A stretch of DNA of 64,000 nucleotides from Bradyrhizobium sp. Ec3.3. Its GTDB lineage: Bacteria > Pseudomonadota > Alphaproteobacteria > Rhizobiales > Xanthobacteraceae. The stretch is from contig NZ_AXAS01000010.1 of NCBI RefSeq assembly GCF_000472925.1, forward strand, positions 62,001 to 126,000. Reading direction: 5' to 3'. Below are positions 35,560 through 43,568 of this stretch, one piece after another; position 1 is the stretch's first letter; each line of letters opens with the position of its first letter. Under the pieces are notes generated by a model. The model did not search any database. It saw only the letters and a program-made list of their open reading frames with translations, and was not told the origin of the DNA. The translations under genes and the position numbers were made by a program.

Positions 35560-36027
35560 TTACTCCCCATCCGTCGTTTCAGCTTCTTCGCGCGGACGGC
35601 GCGGGCCGCGGTCACCGCGGAAGCCGCCTTCGCGGTCGCCACGGAAGCCGCCTTCACGCTCGCCGCGGAATCCACCGCCGCGGTCATCGCGCTCGCGATC
35701 GCGATCGGCCTTGCGCATCATTGCGGAGGGACCTTCCTCCAGCTCCTCGACGCGGACGCTGAGATAGCGGATCACGTCTTCGCTGATGCGCTCCTGGCGC
35801 TCGATCTCGGCGATCGCCGCGGACGGCGCGTCGATGTTGAGCAGCACGAAGTGCGCCTTGCGGTTCTTGTTCATGCGGTAGGTGAGGGAGCGCACGCCCC
35901 AGTTCTCGGTCTTGGTGACCTTGCCGCCGAGACCCTCGACGATACCGGTCATCTGGGTCGTCAGCTCTTCAACCTGCTGCGGGCTCGCGTCCTGACGCGC
36001 GAGAAAAACATGCTCGTAAAGAGGCAT
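35560..36027 (-). CDS. rpsF: 30S ribosomal protein S6 with repeat-rich tail
   Basis: S6 binds 16S rRNA with S18. The 155-aa protein starts [19 protein letters not shown] at the ATG 36027, and the core ends at about residue 105. A C-terminal tail of about 50 residues follows, made of Arg/Asp/Gly repeats such as GGFRGDRE and rich in charge. Tails like this vary between rhizobia. The core domain is intact. The gene heads the operon rpsF-rpsR-DUF2232-rplI, and a long leader with a hairpin that masks its ribosome-binding site precedes it. Confidence 0.97.
   Translation of the reverse strand: MPLYEHVFLARQDASPQQVEELTTQMTGIVEGLGGKVTKTENWGVRSLTYRMNKNRKAHFVLLNIDAPSAAIAEIERQERISEDVIRYLSVRVEELEEGPSAMMRKADRDRERDDRGGGFRGEREGGFRGDREGGFRGDRGPRRPREEAETTDGE
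35607..35676 (-). repeat. 24-bp in-frame tandem repeats in rpsF
   Basis: About three 24-bp units (35607-35630, 35631-35654 and a diverged third to 35676) encode GGFRG(D/E)RE repeats in the S6 tail. The first two units differ by few bases. Copy-number change would not shift the frame. Confidence 0.8.
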
Positions 36028-36030
36028 GGA

Positions 36031-36093
36031 AGTCCTTTCCTCATGTTGGCGCTTCACCCGGCGTCAAGCCCTTCGAGGCCTTCGGAAAGGACT
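36031..36093 (-). promoter_or_regulatory. rpsF leader hairpin sequestering the Shine-Dalgarno
   Basis: On the minus strand AGTCCTTTCC (36093-36084) is perfectly complementary over 10 bases to GGAAAGGACT (36040-36031), which contains the rpsF ribosome-binding site 3-4 nt before the ATG. The 43-nt loop can itself form a smaller hairpin (TTGACGC/GCGCCAA with one mismatch) and contains a CCGGG segment. Known S6:S18-binding leaders upstream of rpsF repress translation in this way. The complementarity is visible; identity with that RNA family is inferred. Confidence 0.7.
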
Positions 36094-36220
36094 CTGGGGT
36101 TAAGCTCAGAAGGCGGAAACACGGGACGACGGGCCGACTGGCCCTGCCACATCAAAATCAACAAGTGAATTTGCTGAGACCGTCCGTTCAGCTCCCGGCC
36201 GGGGTCTGCGGATGGCGCGC

Positions 36221-36248
36221 TTTATACGGATTTTGGCCGGCTTGGCAA
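36221..36248 (-). promoter_or_regulatory. Likely sigma-70 promoter of the rpsF operon
   Basis: On the minus strand TTGCCA (36248-36243) and TATAAA (36226-36221) are separated by 16 bp, a good housekeeping promoter. Transcription would start near 36213, giving a leader of about 185 nt before rpsF, which has room for the hairpin at 36031-36093. Confidence 0.65.
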
Positions 36249-36406
36249 GGTTGGCAGAGGGGTTTTGAGGACGTCGCGTCGGCGAACCGGTTGTGGCGGT
36301 TCCGGTGCGGGAACACCGCGCTTGTACGGAATCCCCAGAATTTATGAAAAGTTGTAGGCTTCTGACTGCCGGGGCTGAATTTCATCTCGAAACCATTTTT
36401 ACCGGC

Positions 36407-36434
36407 AAGGGGCCGCTCTCAGGAGCGGCCCCTT
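36407..36434 (+). terminator. 12-bp perfect hairpin without an obvious upstream gene
   Basis: AAGGGGCCGCTC-TCAG-GAGCGGCCCCTT forms a perfect 12-bp stem followed by TCG. No protein gene on the plus strand precedes it: the region 36250-36406 lies between the divergent rpsF promoter and the TetR gene. It could end an unseen small RNA or insulate the TetR promoter. The ~150 bp before it contain no recognisable feature. Confidence 0.6.
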
Positions 36435-36476
36435 TCGATTCCAGAGCAAGCCAAAGCCGCACGCCCCTTCGTCTTG

Positions 36477-36507
36477 ATTTATTTGTTTGTATATCATACA
36501 AATAAAT
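36477..36507 (+). promoter_or_regulatory. Operator palindromes upstream of TetR-desaturase
   Basis: TTTGTAT-ATC-ATACAAA (36486-36502) is a perfect 17-bp palindrome, and ATTTATTTG (36477-36485) with CAAATAAAT (36499-36507) gives a second, wider inverted repeat. The AT-rich block is conspicuous in GC-rich DNA and ends 14 bp before the TetR ATG, next to GGGAGGAGC. It is most simply the operator of the TetR protein encoded downstream. Confidence 0.75.
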
Positions 36508-36521
36508 GACGGGAGGAGCTG

Positions 36522-37226
36522 ATGGCCAAATCCGTCAAGGGTCCGGTGGAAGCGCTTCGGGGCGACCCAAAGCATGCTGCCCGGGCGACCCGCTCGGCGG
36601 GGCGCAAGATGCGCTCGCTGCTCCTCGATGCGGCTAGCCCCTTGTTCAAGGAGCAGGGGCTGTCCGGGACATCGATTTCCGACATCGCGACCGCCGCGAA
36701 CGCGTTTCCAAGCCAGATCACCTATTACTTCCGCACCAAGGAGGCGCTGTTCGTCGAATCCGCTTGCCGCGATCTCCTGTATCTGGCGCGCACCACCGAG
36801 CAGGCGGCGCTGAAGGCGCACACGCCACAGGCCTACACATATGCGCTCGCGCAGACGGTCACGGCGACCGATTCGGTGGCTTTCTTCGCCGAAGCGCTGA
36901 CGCTGACGCGGCGGCGGCAGGATCTCGCGCCGCTGGTCGAGCGTACCATCGAGCGCCTGCACGCCGAGGGTGCGCGCGCCTATGCTGCCCAGGTCGAGCG
37001 CCACGGCTGGCGGACGTTGCGCGCGCCTGACGAGAGCTCGCGCAGGTTCTGGGCGGTGGCGATCGGCGTCATCGTGGAAGGCTATGCGATGGGCCGCTCG
37101 CCGGATGAGCTGTGCGCCGAGATGCTGCGCGTGCTGGGCGAGCAGGCGAAATCGGCAGGCGATGCGGCGCGCCTGCGGCTCGTCGGGGATCGCGACGCAT
37201 CAACACAATCGGATGAGGAGAGCTAG
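36522..37226 (+). CDS. TetR family regulator paired with a desaturase
   Basis: This 234-aa protein has a Lys/Arg-rich N-terminal extension of about 28 residues, then a TetR helix-turn-helix (LLLDAASPLFKEQGLSGTSI, SQITYYFRTKEALFVESAC) and a helical effector domain. GGAGGAGC lies 5 bp before the ATG, and the operator palindrome overlaps the promoter. The desaturase gene follows after 3 bp. The pairing recalls regulators that sense acyl chains, such as DesT, but the ligand here is unproven. Confidence 0.9.
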   Translation: MAKSVKGPVEALRGDPKHAARATRSAGRKMRSLLLDAASPLFKEQGLSGTSISDIATAANAFPSQITYYFRTKEALFVESACRDLLYLARTTEQAALKAHTPQAYTYALAQTVTATDSVAFFAEALTLTRRRQDLAPLVERTIERLHAEGARAYAAQVERHGWRTLRAPDESSRRFWAVAIGVIVEGYAMGRSPDELCAEMLRVLGEQAKSAGDAARLRLVGDRDASTQSDEES

Positions 37227-37229
37227 GTC

Positions 37230-38255
37230 ATGACCGCGCTTCGCATGCGTGCCCGCGATTTCCTGACCGAGGACCAGCTCGTCGACGTGCGCGAGCGCGT
37301 CACGTGGAAGGGCATAGCACTGATCGCGCACGCCTGGGCGCTGATCGCGGCTGCGATCGCACTGGTGGCGTGGTGGCCGAATCCGCTGACCTACATTCTC
37401 GCGGTCGCGATCATCGGCTCGCGCCAGCTGGGCTTAGCGATCCTCATGCATGACGGCGCGCATGGCTGCCTGTCGCCGGATGAAAAGACCAATCTGGCGC
37501 TGAGCCAGTGGTTCTGCGCCTATCCGATCTTCGCGGAGACGCGCAGCTACCGTCGCTATCATCTGCAACATCACGCGCGCACGCAGCAGGAGGACGATCC
37601 CGACCTCGTGCTGTCGGCGCCGTTCCCGATCACCAGGCTGAGCTACCGCCGCAAGTTCATCCGCGATCTCACCGGGCAGACTGGCTACCAGCAGCGCAAG
37701 GCACAACTGCTCAATGCGCTCGGTCCGAAGGATTGGCCGTCGTCGCAGCGCGTCGCGCATTTCTGGGAGAAGCTCGGGCCGCAATGCGTCACGAACGCGC
37801 TGCTGTTTGCGGTGCTCGCGGCCGCCGGCGTGTGGTGGGCCTATCCGTTGCTATGGCTGGTGCCGCTTCTGACCTGGCAGATGGTCATCACACGTATCCG
37901 CAACATCGCCGAGCATGCGGTCGTTCCCGACAGTCACGATCCCTTGCGCAACACCCGCACCACGCATGCCAATTTTATCGAGCGGCTGTTCATCGCGCCG
38001 TATTACGTGAACTACCACCTCGAACATCATCTGCTGTTCTACGTGCCCTGCTACAATTTGCCGAAGGTGCATCGCCTGCTGAGCGAGAGCCGACATGCCG
38101 GCCGCATGGAGGTGCAGCCGAATTATCTCGCCGTGCTGCGGCTCGCGACCGCCAAGCCAAACCGCGATGATCGTCCCGGGCAATTGGTCAGCAGCGTTCG
38201 CCGCGCACACGCGGGTGCCGAAGTCGGCGCAGATCAGAAGGCCGGCGGGTTCTAG
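37230..38255 (+). CDS. Membrane fatty acid desaturase family protein
   Basis: This 341-aa di-iron membrane enzyme carries the three histidine boxes: HDGAHG near residue 75, HLQHHA near 112 and HLEHHLLF near 268, with a further His in NIAEHA. Two pairs of hydrophobic segments flank them. The layout fits acyl-lipid or related desaturases and hydroxylases; the exact substrate cannot be read. The gene is coupled to the preceding TetR gene. Its 3' end overlaps the convergent diguanylate cyclase gene by 4 bp. Confidence 0.88.
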   Translation: MTALRMRARDFLTEDQLVDVRERVTWKGIALIAHAWALIAAAIALVAWWPNPLTYILAVAIIGSRQLGLAILMHDGAHGCLSPDEKTNLALSQWFCAYPIFAETRSYRRYHLQHHARTQQEDDPDLVLSAPFPITRLSYRRKFIRDLTGQTGYQQRKAQLLNALGPKDWPSSQRVAHFWEKLGPQCVTNALLFAVLAAAGVWWAYPLLWLVPLLTWQMVITRIRNIAEHAVVPDSHDPLRNTRTTHANFIERLFIAPYYVNYHLEHHLLFYVPCYNLPKVHRLLSESRHAGRMEVQPNYLAVLRLATAKPNRDDRPGQLVSSVRRAHAGAEVGADQKAGGF

Positions 38256-39505
38256 TCGGCCAGCGCCGGAGCTTTCACCGTGGGGACGAGCGGCACCACC
38301 TCGGTGACCTCTTCGACGCCGCGGGTGTGGATCACAAAGCTGCCCTTGCCGCGGCGCTTGGCCTCGTACATCGCGCGATCGGCGGCGCTCAGCAGCTCGT
38401 CGGCGGTCATGCCGTCCTGGGGCGCTGTTGCAAGGCCGATGCTTGCGCCGACGCGCGCCGCCGGCGCAAATTCAAACGGTTCAGCAACCCGCGCGGTGAT
38501 CCGCCGGGCAATGTCGGCGGCCTCGGTGTCCGTGATGTCGGGCAGCAGGATCACGAATTCGTCGCCGCCAACGCGGCACACGACATCGGCCTCGCGCACG
38601 CTGGCGCGCAGGCGGTCCGCGACGGCGACCAGGACCGCGTCGCCGGCCGCATGTCCGAGCCGGTCATTGACGCCCTTGAAGTTGTCGAGATCGACGCAAA
38701 ACACGGTGAGCTTCGCGGCTGATGGTGATGCAGCTTCCGGCCATGGACCGTCGAGCAGCTCCGAAAACAGCTTCCGGTTCAGGGCGCGATTGGGAAGACC
38801 GGTGAGCAGGTCGTGGTGCGCCATCTGGCGATTGTTGCGCTCGGTTTGATGCAGGTTGAGGAGGATCTTGTGATTTTCAAGCAGCAGGAAAATCATCCCC
38901 GCGGTGTAGACCGGGGTTTGCAGGCCGACGATGAACAGGAAGGGGATCGGCGACAGCATCGTGGCCACCGCAAAAGGCAGCGTCAGGATGCAGATCATGA
39001 GAATTCCATAGCGCGGCGTTCCGGCGTTGCGCGAGGCAATTCCACCGATCAGGTTGGCGAGCCCGACGCCTGCGGAAAGGACCAGCGGCAGCTGTCCCGA
39101 TGCGACGCATTGGTAGCAGCCCGCAGAAATCAGGATCACGGATAGCAGGCCGACCCAGACTGGCGTGCCGCTCGCTGCACTCGGCCCGTCGGCCTTTGCC
39201 CGCGCGGAGGCTTTCATCATCAGGTAGATTCGGGTGCTGCCCAGGACCAGTTCTGCCAGCACCCAGGCATAGGCCCATGTGGCGCCGGTCAGAGCAGCGG
39301 CGAGTGATGCGATCAGCAGGGATGCGAGCACCGCCACCGCGAGCGTCTTCGTCTTGTTCGTCCTTTGCTGAAGAAACTCGTTATGAATGTCGTCGGGCTG
39401 CGAGGTCGGGCTGGCAAGCAACCAGTTGACGCAGCCGTGCCACCACAGCCGCGGTTGCGCGGCAGCGGTGGAAGCTGTCGAAGTGGGGGTAACTAGGGAT
39501 GCCAT
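38252..39505 (-). CDS. Membrane diguanylate cyclase (GGDEF)
   Basis: This 417-aa protein is predicted to make cyclic di-GMP. The N-terminal ~220 residues contain about six hydrophobic segments, without a recognised sensory domain. The GGDEF domain begins near HDLLTGLPNRA and contains CRVGGDEFVILLPD with the catalytic GGDEF intact. The product-inhibition I-site RxxD is also present (READ, five residues upstream), so feedback control is expected. There is no EAL domain. A perfect 16-bp palindrome lies 23 bp upstream of the start. Confidence 0.92.
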   Translation of the reverse strand: MASLVTPTSTASTAAAQPRLWWHGCVNWLLASPTSQPDDIHNEFLQQRTNKTKTLAVAVLASLLIASLAAALTGATWAYAWVLAELVLGSTRIYLMMKASARAKADGPSAASGTPVWVGLLSVILISAGCYQCVASGQLPLVLSAGVGLANLIGGIASRNAGTPRYGILMICILTLPFAVATMLSPIPFLFIVGLQTPVYTAGMIFLLLENHKILLNLHQTERNNRQMAHHDLLTGLPNRALNRKLFSELLDGPWPEAASPSAAKLTVFCVDLDNFKGVNDRLGHAAGDAVLVAVADRLRASVREADVVCRVGGDEFVILLPDITDTEAADIARRITARVAEPFEFAPAARVGASIGLATAPQDGMTADELLSAADRAMYEAKRRGKGSFVIHTRGVEEVTEVVPLVPTVKAPALAD

Positions 39506-39528
39506 GGCCGCAATTTCGAGAGCCGGTA

Positions 39529-39544
39529 TTTAAGGCGCCTTAAA
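39529..39544. promoter_or_regulatory. TTTAAGGC-GCCTTAAA palindrome
   Basis: This perfect 16-bp palindrome lies 23 bp upstream of the diguanylate cyclase start and about 280 bp upstream of fabD. It is well suited to a dimeric repressor of the cyclase gene. No matching regulator gene is nearby. Confidence 0.45.
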
Positions 39545-39826
39545 GCGAACCGGCGAGTTCCAGACAGCGTAAACGTTTGACTGCCTGCTGACTGCACCGT
39601 CAGCCCACGACCGCGCGGCGGGCCGGGAGGCTCTCTTGAGGCGGGCTGTATCGGGGGCCCATCGGTGGGGCATAATCCGTCGGCGATCCCCCGTCCCGAA
39701 CGTGGTCGCGGCTTGACATTCCGGCCCCGGTCAGTGTCTACGGCCCCCTTTGGAGCATGATGGGGAACAACGGCCCGCGCCCCGGCGTAGAATGGCCGCC
39801 CGATCCTAGCAAGCCAGGGAGCGCCG
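39545..39826 (+). other. Intergenic region upstream of fabD with a candidate promoter
   Basis: About 280 bp between divergent genes. A -35 like TTGACA lies at 39713-39718, with a weak -10 (GTCTAC or TCTACG) 17-18 bp further on, giving a fabD leader of about 80 nt. No open frame or stable structure stands out elsewhere. GGGAGCGCCG precedes the fabD ATG. Confidence 0.4.
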
Positions 39827-40786
39827 ATGACGGCAGCATTCACATTTCCGGGGCAGGGGTCCCAGGCGGTCGGCATGGGCAAGGCTCTGGCCGAAGCCTT
39901 TCCTGCGGCCCGCGCCGTGTTCGACGAAGTCGATGCCGCGCTTGGGGAAAAGCTCACGGCGACCATCTGGGATGGCCCGGCGGAGACCCTCCAGCTCACC
40001 GAAAACGCCCAGCCGGCGCTGATGGCGGTCTCGCTCGCCACCCTGCGCGTGCTGGAGGCCGAGGCCGGTTTTTCCGTGGGGCGGGATGCCGCCTTCGTCG
40101 CCGGGCACTCGCTCGGCGAATATTCGGCGCTGGCCGCGGCCGGGAGCCTGACGATTTCCGATACCGCGCGGTTGCTGCGCACCCGTGGTCTCGCAATGCA
40201 AAAGGCCGTGCCGGTCGGTGCCGGCGCGATGGCCGCCCTGCTCGGCCTCGACTACGAGGCGGCCATGGAGGTCGCCCGTGAGGCGGCGCAGGGGCAGGTC
40301 TGCCAGGCCGCCAACGACAATGGCGGCGGTCAGGTGGTGGTCTCCGGCGACAAGGCGGCGGTCGATCGCGCGGTCGAGATCGCCAAGGGCAAGGGCGCCA
40401 AGCGCGCGATGCTGCTGCCGGTATCCGCGCCGTTCCATTGCAAGCTGATGCAACCCGCCGCCGACGCCATGGCCGAGGCGCTGTCCAAGGTCACGATCAA
40501 GGCGCCCGCGGCGCCCCTGGTCTCCAACGTGCTGGCGAGCGCCATCACCGACCCCGACGAGATCCGCCGCCGCCTGGTCGAGCAGGTCACCGGCACGGTG
40601 CGCTGGCGCGAGTCGGTCTCCTATATGGCTGGTCAGGGCGTGACGCGTTTCTTCGAGATCGGCGCGGGCAAGGTGCTGACGGGTCTCGTCAAGCGCATTG
40701 CGGACGGCGCGGTGGGCGTGGCCGTCGGCGGGCCGAACGATATTGCCGCGGCCAAGGACGCCTTGGCTGCCGCGAAGCAGGGTTGA
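39827..40786 (+). CDS. fabD: Malonyl-CoA:ACP transacylase
   Basis: FabD loads malonyl groups on acyl carrier protein for fatty acid synthesis. The 319-aa protein starts TAAFTFPGQGSQAVGMG, has the nucleophile Ser95 in GHSLGEYS and the catalytic His in VSAPFHCKLM near residue 205. Length is normal. It heads the cluster fabD-fabG-acpP-fabF-mltG-yicC-gmk, with 10 bp to fabG. Confidence 0.97.
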   Translation: MTAAFTFPGQGSQAVGMGKALAEAFPAARAVFDEVDAALGEKLTATIWDGPAETLQLTENAQPALMAVSLATLRVLEAEAGFSVGRDAAFVAGHSLGEYSALAAAGSLTISDTARLLRTRGLAMQKAVPVGAGAMAALLGLDYEAAMEVAREAAQGQVCQAANDNGGGQVVVSGDKAAVDRAVEIAKGKGAKRAMLLPVSAPFHCKLMQPAADAMAEALSKVTIKAPAAPLVSNVLASAITDPDEIRRRLVEQVTGTVRWRESVSYMAGQGVTRFFEIGAGKVLTGLVKRIADGAVGVAVGGPNDIAAAKDALAAAKQG

Positions 40787-40796
40787 GGAGCTATCG

Positions 40797-41534
40797 ATGT
40801 TCGATCTGACTGGCAGGAAGGCGCTCGTTACCGGCGCGACCGGCGGTATCGGCGGCGCGATCGCGCTGGCGCTGCATGCGCAGGGCGCCACGGTTGCGAT
40901 TTCGGGGACGCGGAAAGAGGTGCTGGACGAGCTTGCCGGCAAGCTCGGCGAGCGCGTGCACGTGCTGCCGTGCAATCTCTCCAAGGCCGACGAGGTCGAG
41001 GCGCTGGTGCCCGCAGCGGAAGCCGCGATGGGACAGGTCGACATCCTCGTCGCCAACGCCGGCATCACGCGCGACAATCTCTTCGTGCAACTCCGCGACG
41101 AGGACTGGGAAGAGGTCATCAACGTCAACCTGACCGCGACCTTCCGCCTCGCGCGCGCCGCGACCAAGCTGATGATGCGCAAGCGCTTCGGCCGCATCAT
41201 CGCGATCACTTCGGTGGTCGGCGTCACCGGCAATCCGGGGCAGGGCAACTACACCGCGTCGAAGGCGGGCCTGATCGGCATGATCAAGACGCTTGGCGCC
41301 GAATACGCCAAGCGCGGCGTGACCGCGAACTGCATCGCGCCCGGCTTCATCAAGACGCCGATGACGGATGCGCTCAACGACAAGCAGCGCGAGACGATCC
41401 TGACCAAGGTTCCGGCCGCCCGGCTGGGCACGCCGGAGGATATTGCTGCAGCTGCGGTCTATCTCAGCTCCAACGAAGCAGGCTACGTCACCGGCCAGAC
41501 CATCCACGTCAACGGCGGCATGGCCATGATCTGA
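40797..41534 (+). CDS. fabG: 3-oxoacyl-ACP reductase
   Basis: FabG is the NADPH-dependent ketoreductase of type II fatty acid synthesis. The 245-aa SDR has the cofactor motif TGATGGIGGAIA, NAGIT near residue 87 and the catalytic Ser139, Tyr152 and Lys156 (NYTASKAG). The ATG at 40797 has GGTTGAGGAGC upstream and matches FabG N-termini. It is separated from fabD by 10 bp. A strong hairpin follows at 41541-41565. Confidence 0.97.
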   Translation: MFDLTGRKALVTGATGGIGGAIALALHAQGATVAISGTRKEVLDELAGKLGERVHVLPCNLSKADEVEALVPAAEAAMGQVDILVANAGITRDNLFVQLRDEDWEEVINVNLTATFRLARAATKLMMRKRFGRIIAITSVVGVTGNPGQGNYTASKAGLIGMIKTLGAEYAKRGVTANCIAPGFIKTPMTDALNDKQRETILTKVPAARLGTPEDIAAAAVYLSSNEAGYVTGQTIHVNGGMAMI

Positions 41535-41540
41535 ACGTAA

Positions 41541-41565
41541 TCCGTCCGGCCGAGGGCCGGGCGGA
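41541..41565 (+). terminator. 11-bp hairpin after fabG
   Basis: TCCGTCCGGCC-GAG-GGCCGGGCGGA forms an 11-bp stem with one G-U pair and a 3-nt loop, 6 bp after the fabG stop. No T tract follows. It probably reduces read-through to acpP or stabilises the fabDG message. Confidence 0.6.
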
Positions 41566-41844
41566 CCGGATGCGGCAAACGGCCGTTTCCAAAGCGAATT
41601 GAGGCTTGTAGTCAAGGCAGTTGAAGTATGATAACCGGACCTTCAACGGATGGGCAAAGAACGCCATTGCAGGTTTTTGAAACCCTGTATATTGGCGATG
41701 CGGAGCCTTGGCCGTCGTTCGCCGGGCCCTGCATCGGCTAGGATGGGGCCAAATCAAGTTCGTACGCAAAGGCAGTAAAACGACCACGACGGCTCGTATC
41801 GTCCCGGGGGGTCGGGTCTACAGGGAACAACACGAGGTTAAGCA
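41566..41844 (+). other. Intergenic region upstream of acpP
   Basis: About 280 bp without a gene. AcpP is normally among the most abundant proteins and has its own promoter, so one is expected here. TTGCAG (about 41667) and TATATT (about 41688) are possible elements, but with a short 15-bp spacing. No other structure is evident. Confidence 0.35.
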
Positions 41845-42084
41845 ATGAGTGACATTGGCGAACGGGTTAAGAAGATCGTGGTCGAACACCTTGGTGTTGA
41901 GCCCGAGAAGGTTATCGACAGCGCGAGCTTCATTGACGACCTCGGCGCCGACAGTCTGGACACCGTCGAGCTGGTGATGGCGTTCGAAGAAGAGTTCGGT
42001 TGCGAGATTCCGGACGACGCCGCGGAAACGATTCTCACCGTCGGCGACGCGACCAAGTTTCTCGAGAAGAACGCGAAGAGCTAA
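41845..42084 (+). CDS. acpP: Acyl carrier protein
   Basis: This is a 79-aa acidic carrier protein. The phosphopantetheine attachment Ser37 is in [19 protein letters not shown], and the family N-terminus is [17 protein letters not shown]. It carries all intermediates of fatty acid synthesis. GAGGTTAAGCA precedes the ATG. It lies between fabG and fabF, as in most Proteobacteria. A hairpin with a T-rich tail lies 26 bp after the stop. Confidence 0.98.
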   Translation: MSDIGERVKKIVVEHLGVEPEKVIDSASFIDDLGADSLDTVELVMAFEEEFGCEIPDDAAETILTVGDATKFLEKNAKS

Positions 42085-42110
42085 GGCTCCAAAATCCGCG
42101 GTCGAACGAC

Positions 42111-42150
42111 GAAACCGGACGGATCGTGCCAGCGGTCCACCGGTTTCTTA
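42111..42150 (+). terminator. Hairpin with T-rich tail between acpP and fabF
   Basis: GAAACCGG (42111-42118) pairs with CCGGTTTC (42140-42147) and is followed by TTATTAT. The inner part can extend by GAC/GTC with a small bulge. It lies between acpP and fabF and could be a leaky terminator that lets acpP be made in excess over fabF. Confidence 0.55.
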
Positions 42151-42189
42151 TTATCGGCCGCGATTCCTTGAGAACCGGAGTTTTGGGAT

Positions 42190-43455
42190 ATGAGACGAGT
42201 TGTCGTCACGGGCCTCGGCATGGTGTCGCCACTCGGCTGCGGTGTCGAGCCGACCTGGCAGCGTATCCTGAACGGCGAGAGCGGGGCGCGCAAGATCGAG
42301 ACGTTCGATGTGTCCGATCTGCAGACCAAGATCGCCTGCGTCGTGCCGCGCGGCGACGGCTCGAACGGCACTTTCAATCCCGACCAGTGGATGGAGCCGA
42401 AGGACCAGCGCAAGGTCGACGACTTCATCATCTTCGCCATGGCTGCGGCGACGCAGGCGCTCAACGATGCCAACTGGCATCCCGAGAGCGAAGAGGACAA
42501 GTGTGCGACCGGCACCCTGATCGGCTCCGGCATCGGCGGCCTCAACGGCATTGCGGAGACTGCAATCCTGCTAAAGGAGCGCGGGCCGCGCCGGGTCTCG
42601 CCCTTCTTCATTCCGGGGCGATTGATCAATCTCACCTCCGGCTACGTCTCGATCGAGCATGGGCTGAAGGGGCCGAACCATTCCGTGGTCACAGCCTGTT
42701 CGACAGGCGCGCACGCGATCGGTGATGCCGCCCGTCTGATTGCGCTGGGCGATGCGGACGTGATGGTCGCCGGCGGCGCGGAATCGCCGATCAGCCGCAT
42801 CGGCATCGCCGGCTTCAACGCGGCGCGCGCGTTGTCGACCGGTTTCAACGAGACGCCCGAGAAGGCCTCGCGTCCCTATGACAAGGATCGCGACGGCTTC
42901 GTGATGGGCGAGGGCGCTGGCGTCGTGATCCTCGAAGAGCTCGAGCACGCGAGGCGCCGCGGCGCGAGGATCTATGCCGAGGTGATCGGCTACGGCCTGT
43001 CAGGCGATGCCTATCACATCACCTCACCATCTCCGGATGGAGATGGCGGCTTCCGCAGCATGTCGGCCGCGTTGAAGCGCGCCGGGCTGACGCCGGCCGA
43101 TCTCGACTATATCAACGCGCATGGCACCTCGACGCCACTCGGCGACGAGATCGAGCTTGGCGCGGTGGAGCGGTTGCTCGGCAACGCGGCGTCCAAGGTC
43201 GCGATGTCCTCGACCAAATCCTCGACCGGGCATCTCCTCGGCGCAGCGGGCGCGATCGAGGCGATTTTCGCCATGCTCGCGATTCGCGATAACATCGCGC
43301 CGCCGACCATCAACCTCGAGCACCCGTCGGTCGAAACCGCGATCGATCTCGTGCCGCAGGCGGCGAAGAAGCGCGAGATCAACGTAGCGTTGTCGAATTC
43401 TTTCGGTTTTGGCGGTACCAACGCATCGGTGATCGTCAGGCGTCTGGCCGATTAG
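42190..43455 (+). CDS. fabF: 3-oxoacyl-ACP synthase II
   Basis: FabF is a condensing enzyme of fatty acid elongation. The 421-aa protein has the active-site Cys170 in VVTACSTGAHAIGDA, the first His in NAHGTSTPLGD near residue 310 and the second in STKSSTGHLLGAAGA near 348. Length and motif order are those of KAS II. It follows acpP and precedes mltG by about 110 bp. Confidence 0.97.
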   Translation: MRRVVVTGLGMVSPLGCGVEPTWQRILNGESGARKIETFDVSDLQTKIACVVPRGDGSNGTFNPDQWMEPKDQRKVDDFIIFAMAAATQALNDANWHPESEEDKCATGTLIGSGIGGLNGIAETAILLKERGPRRVSPFFIPGRLINLTSGYVSIEHGLKGPNHSVVTACSTGAHAIGDAARLIALGDADVMVAGGAESPISRIGIAGFNAARALSTGFNETPEKASRPYDKDRDGFVMGEGAGVVILEELEHARRRGARIYAEVIGYGLSGDAYHITSPSPDGDGGFRSMSAALKRAGLTPADLDYINAHGTSTPLGDEIELGAVERLLGNAASKVAMSSTKSSTGHLLGAAGAIEAIFAMLAIRDNIAPPTINLEHPSVETAIDLVPQAAKKREINVALSNSFGFGGTNASVIVRRLAD

Positions 43456-43568
43456 CTTGCGTTTGAGACGAATTCACCGTTTTGCCTAAGTCATAGTTGC
43501 GGGCGTGTGCTATTAGCCGGGCAGACGATTGTCAGGCTGCGATTGAACCGGCAGGATTCAGGTTTTCG

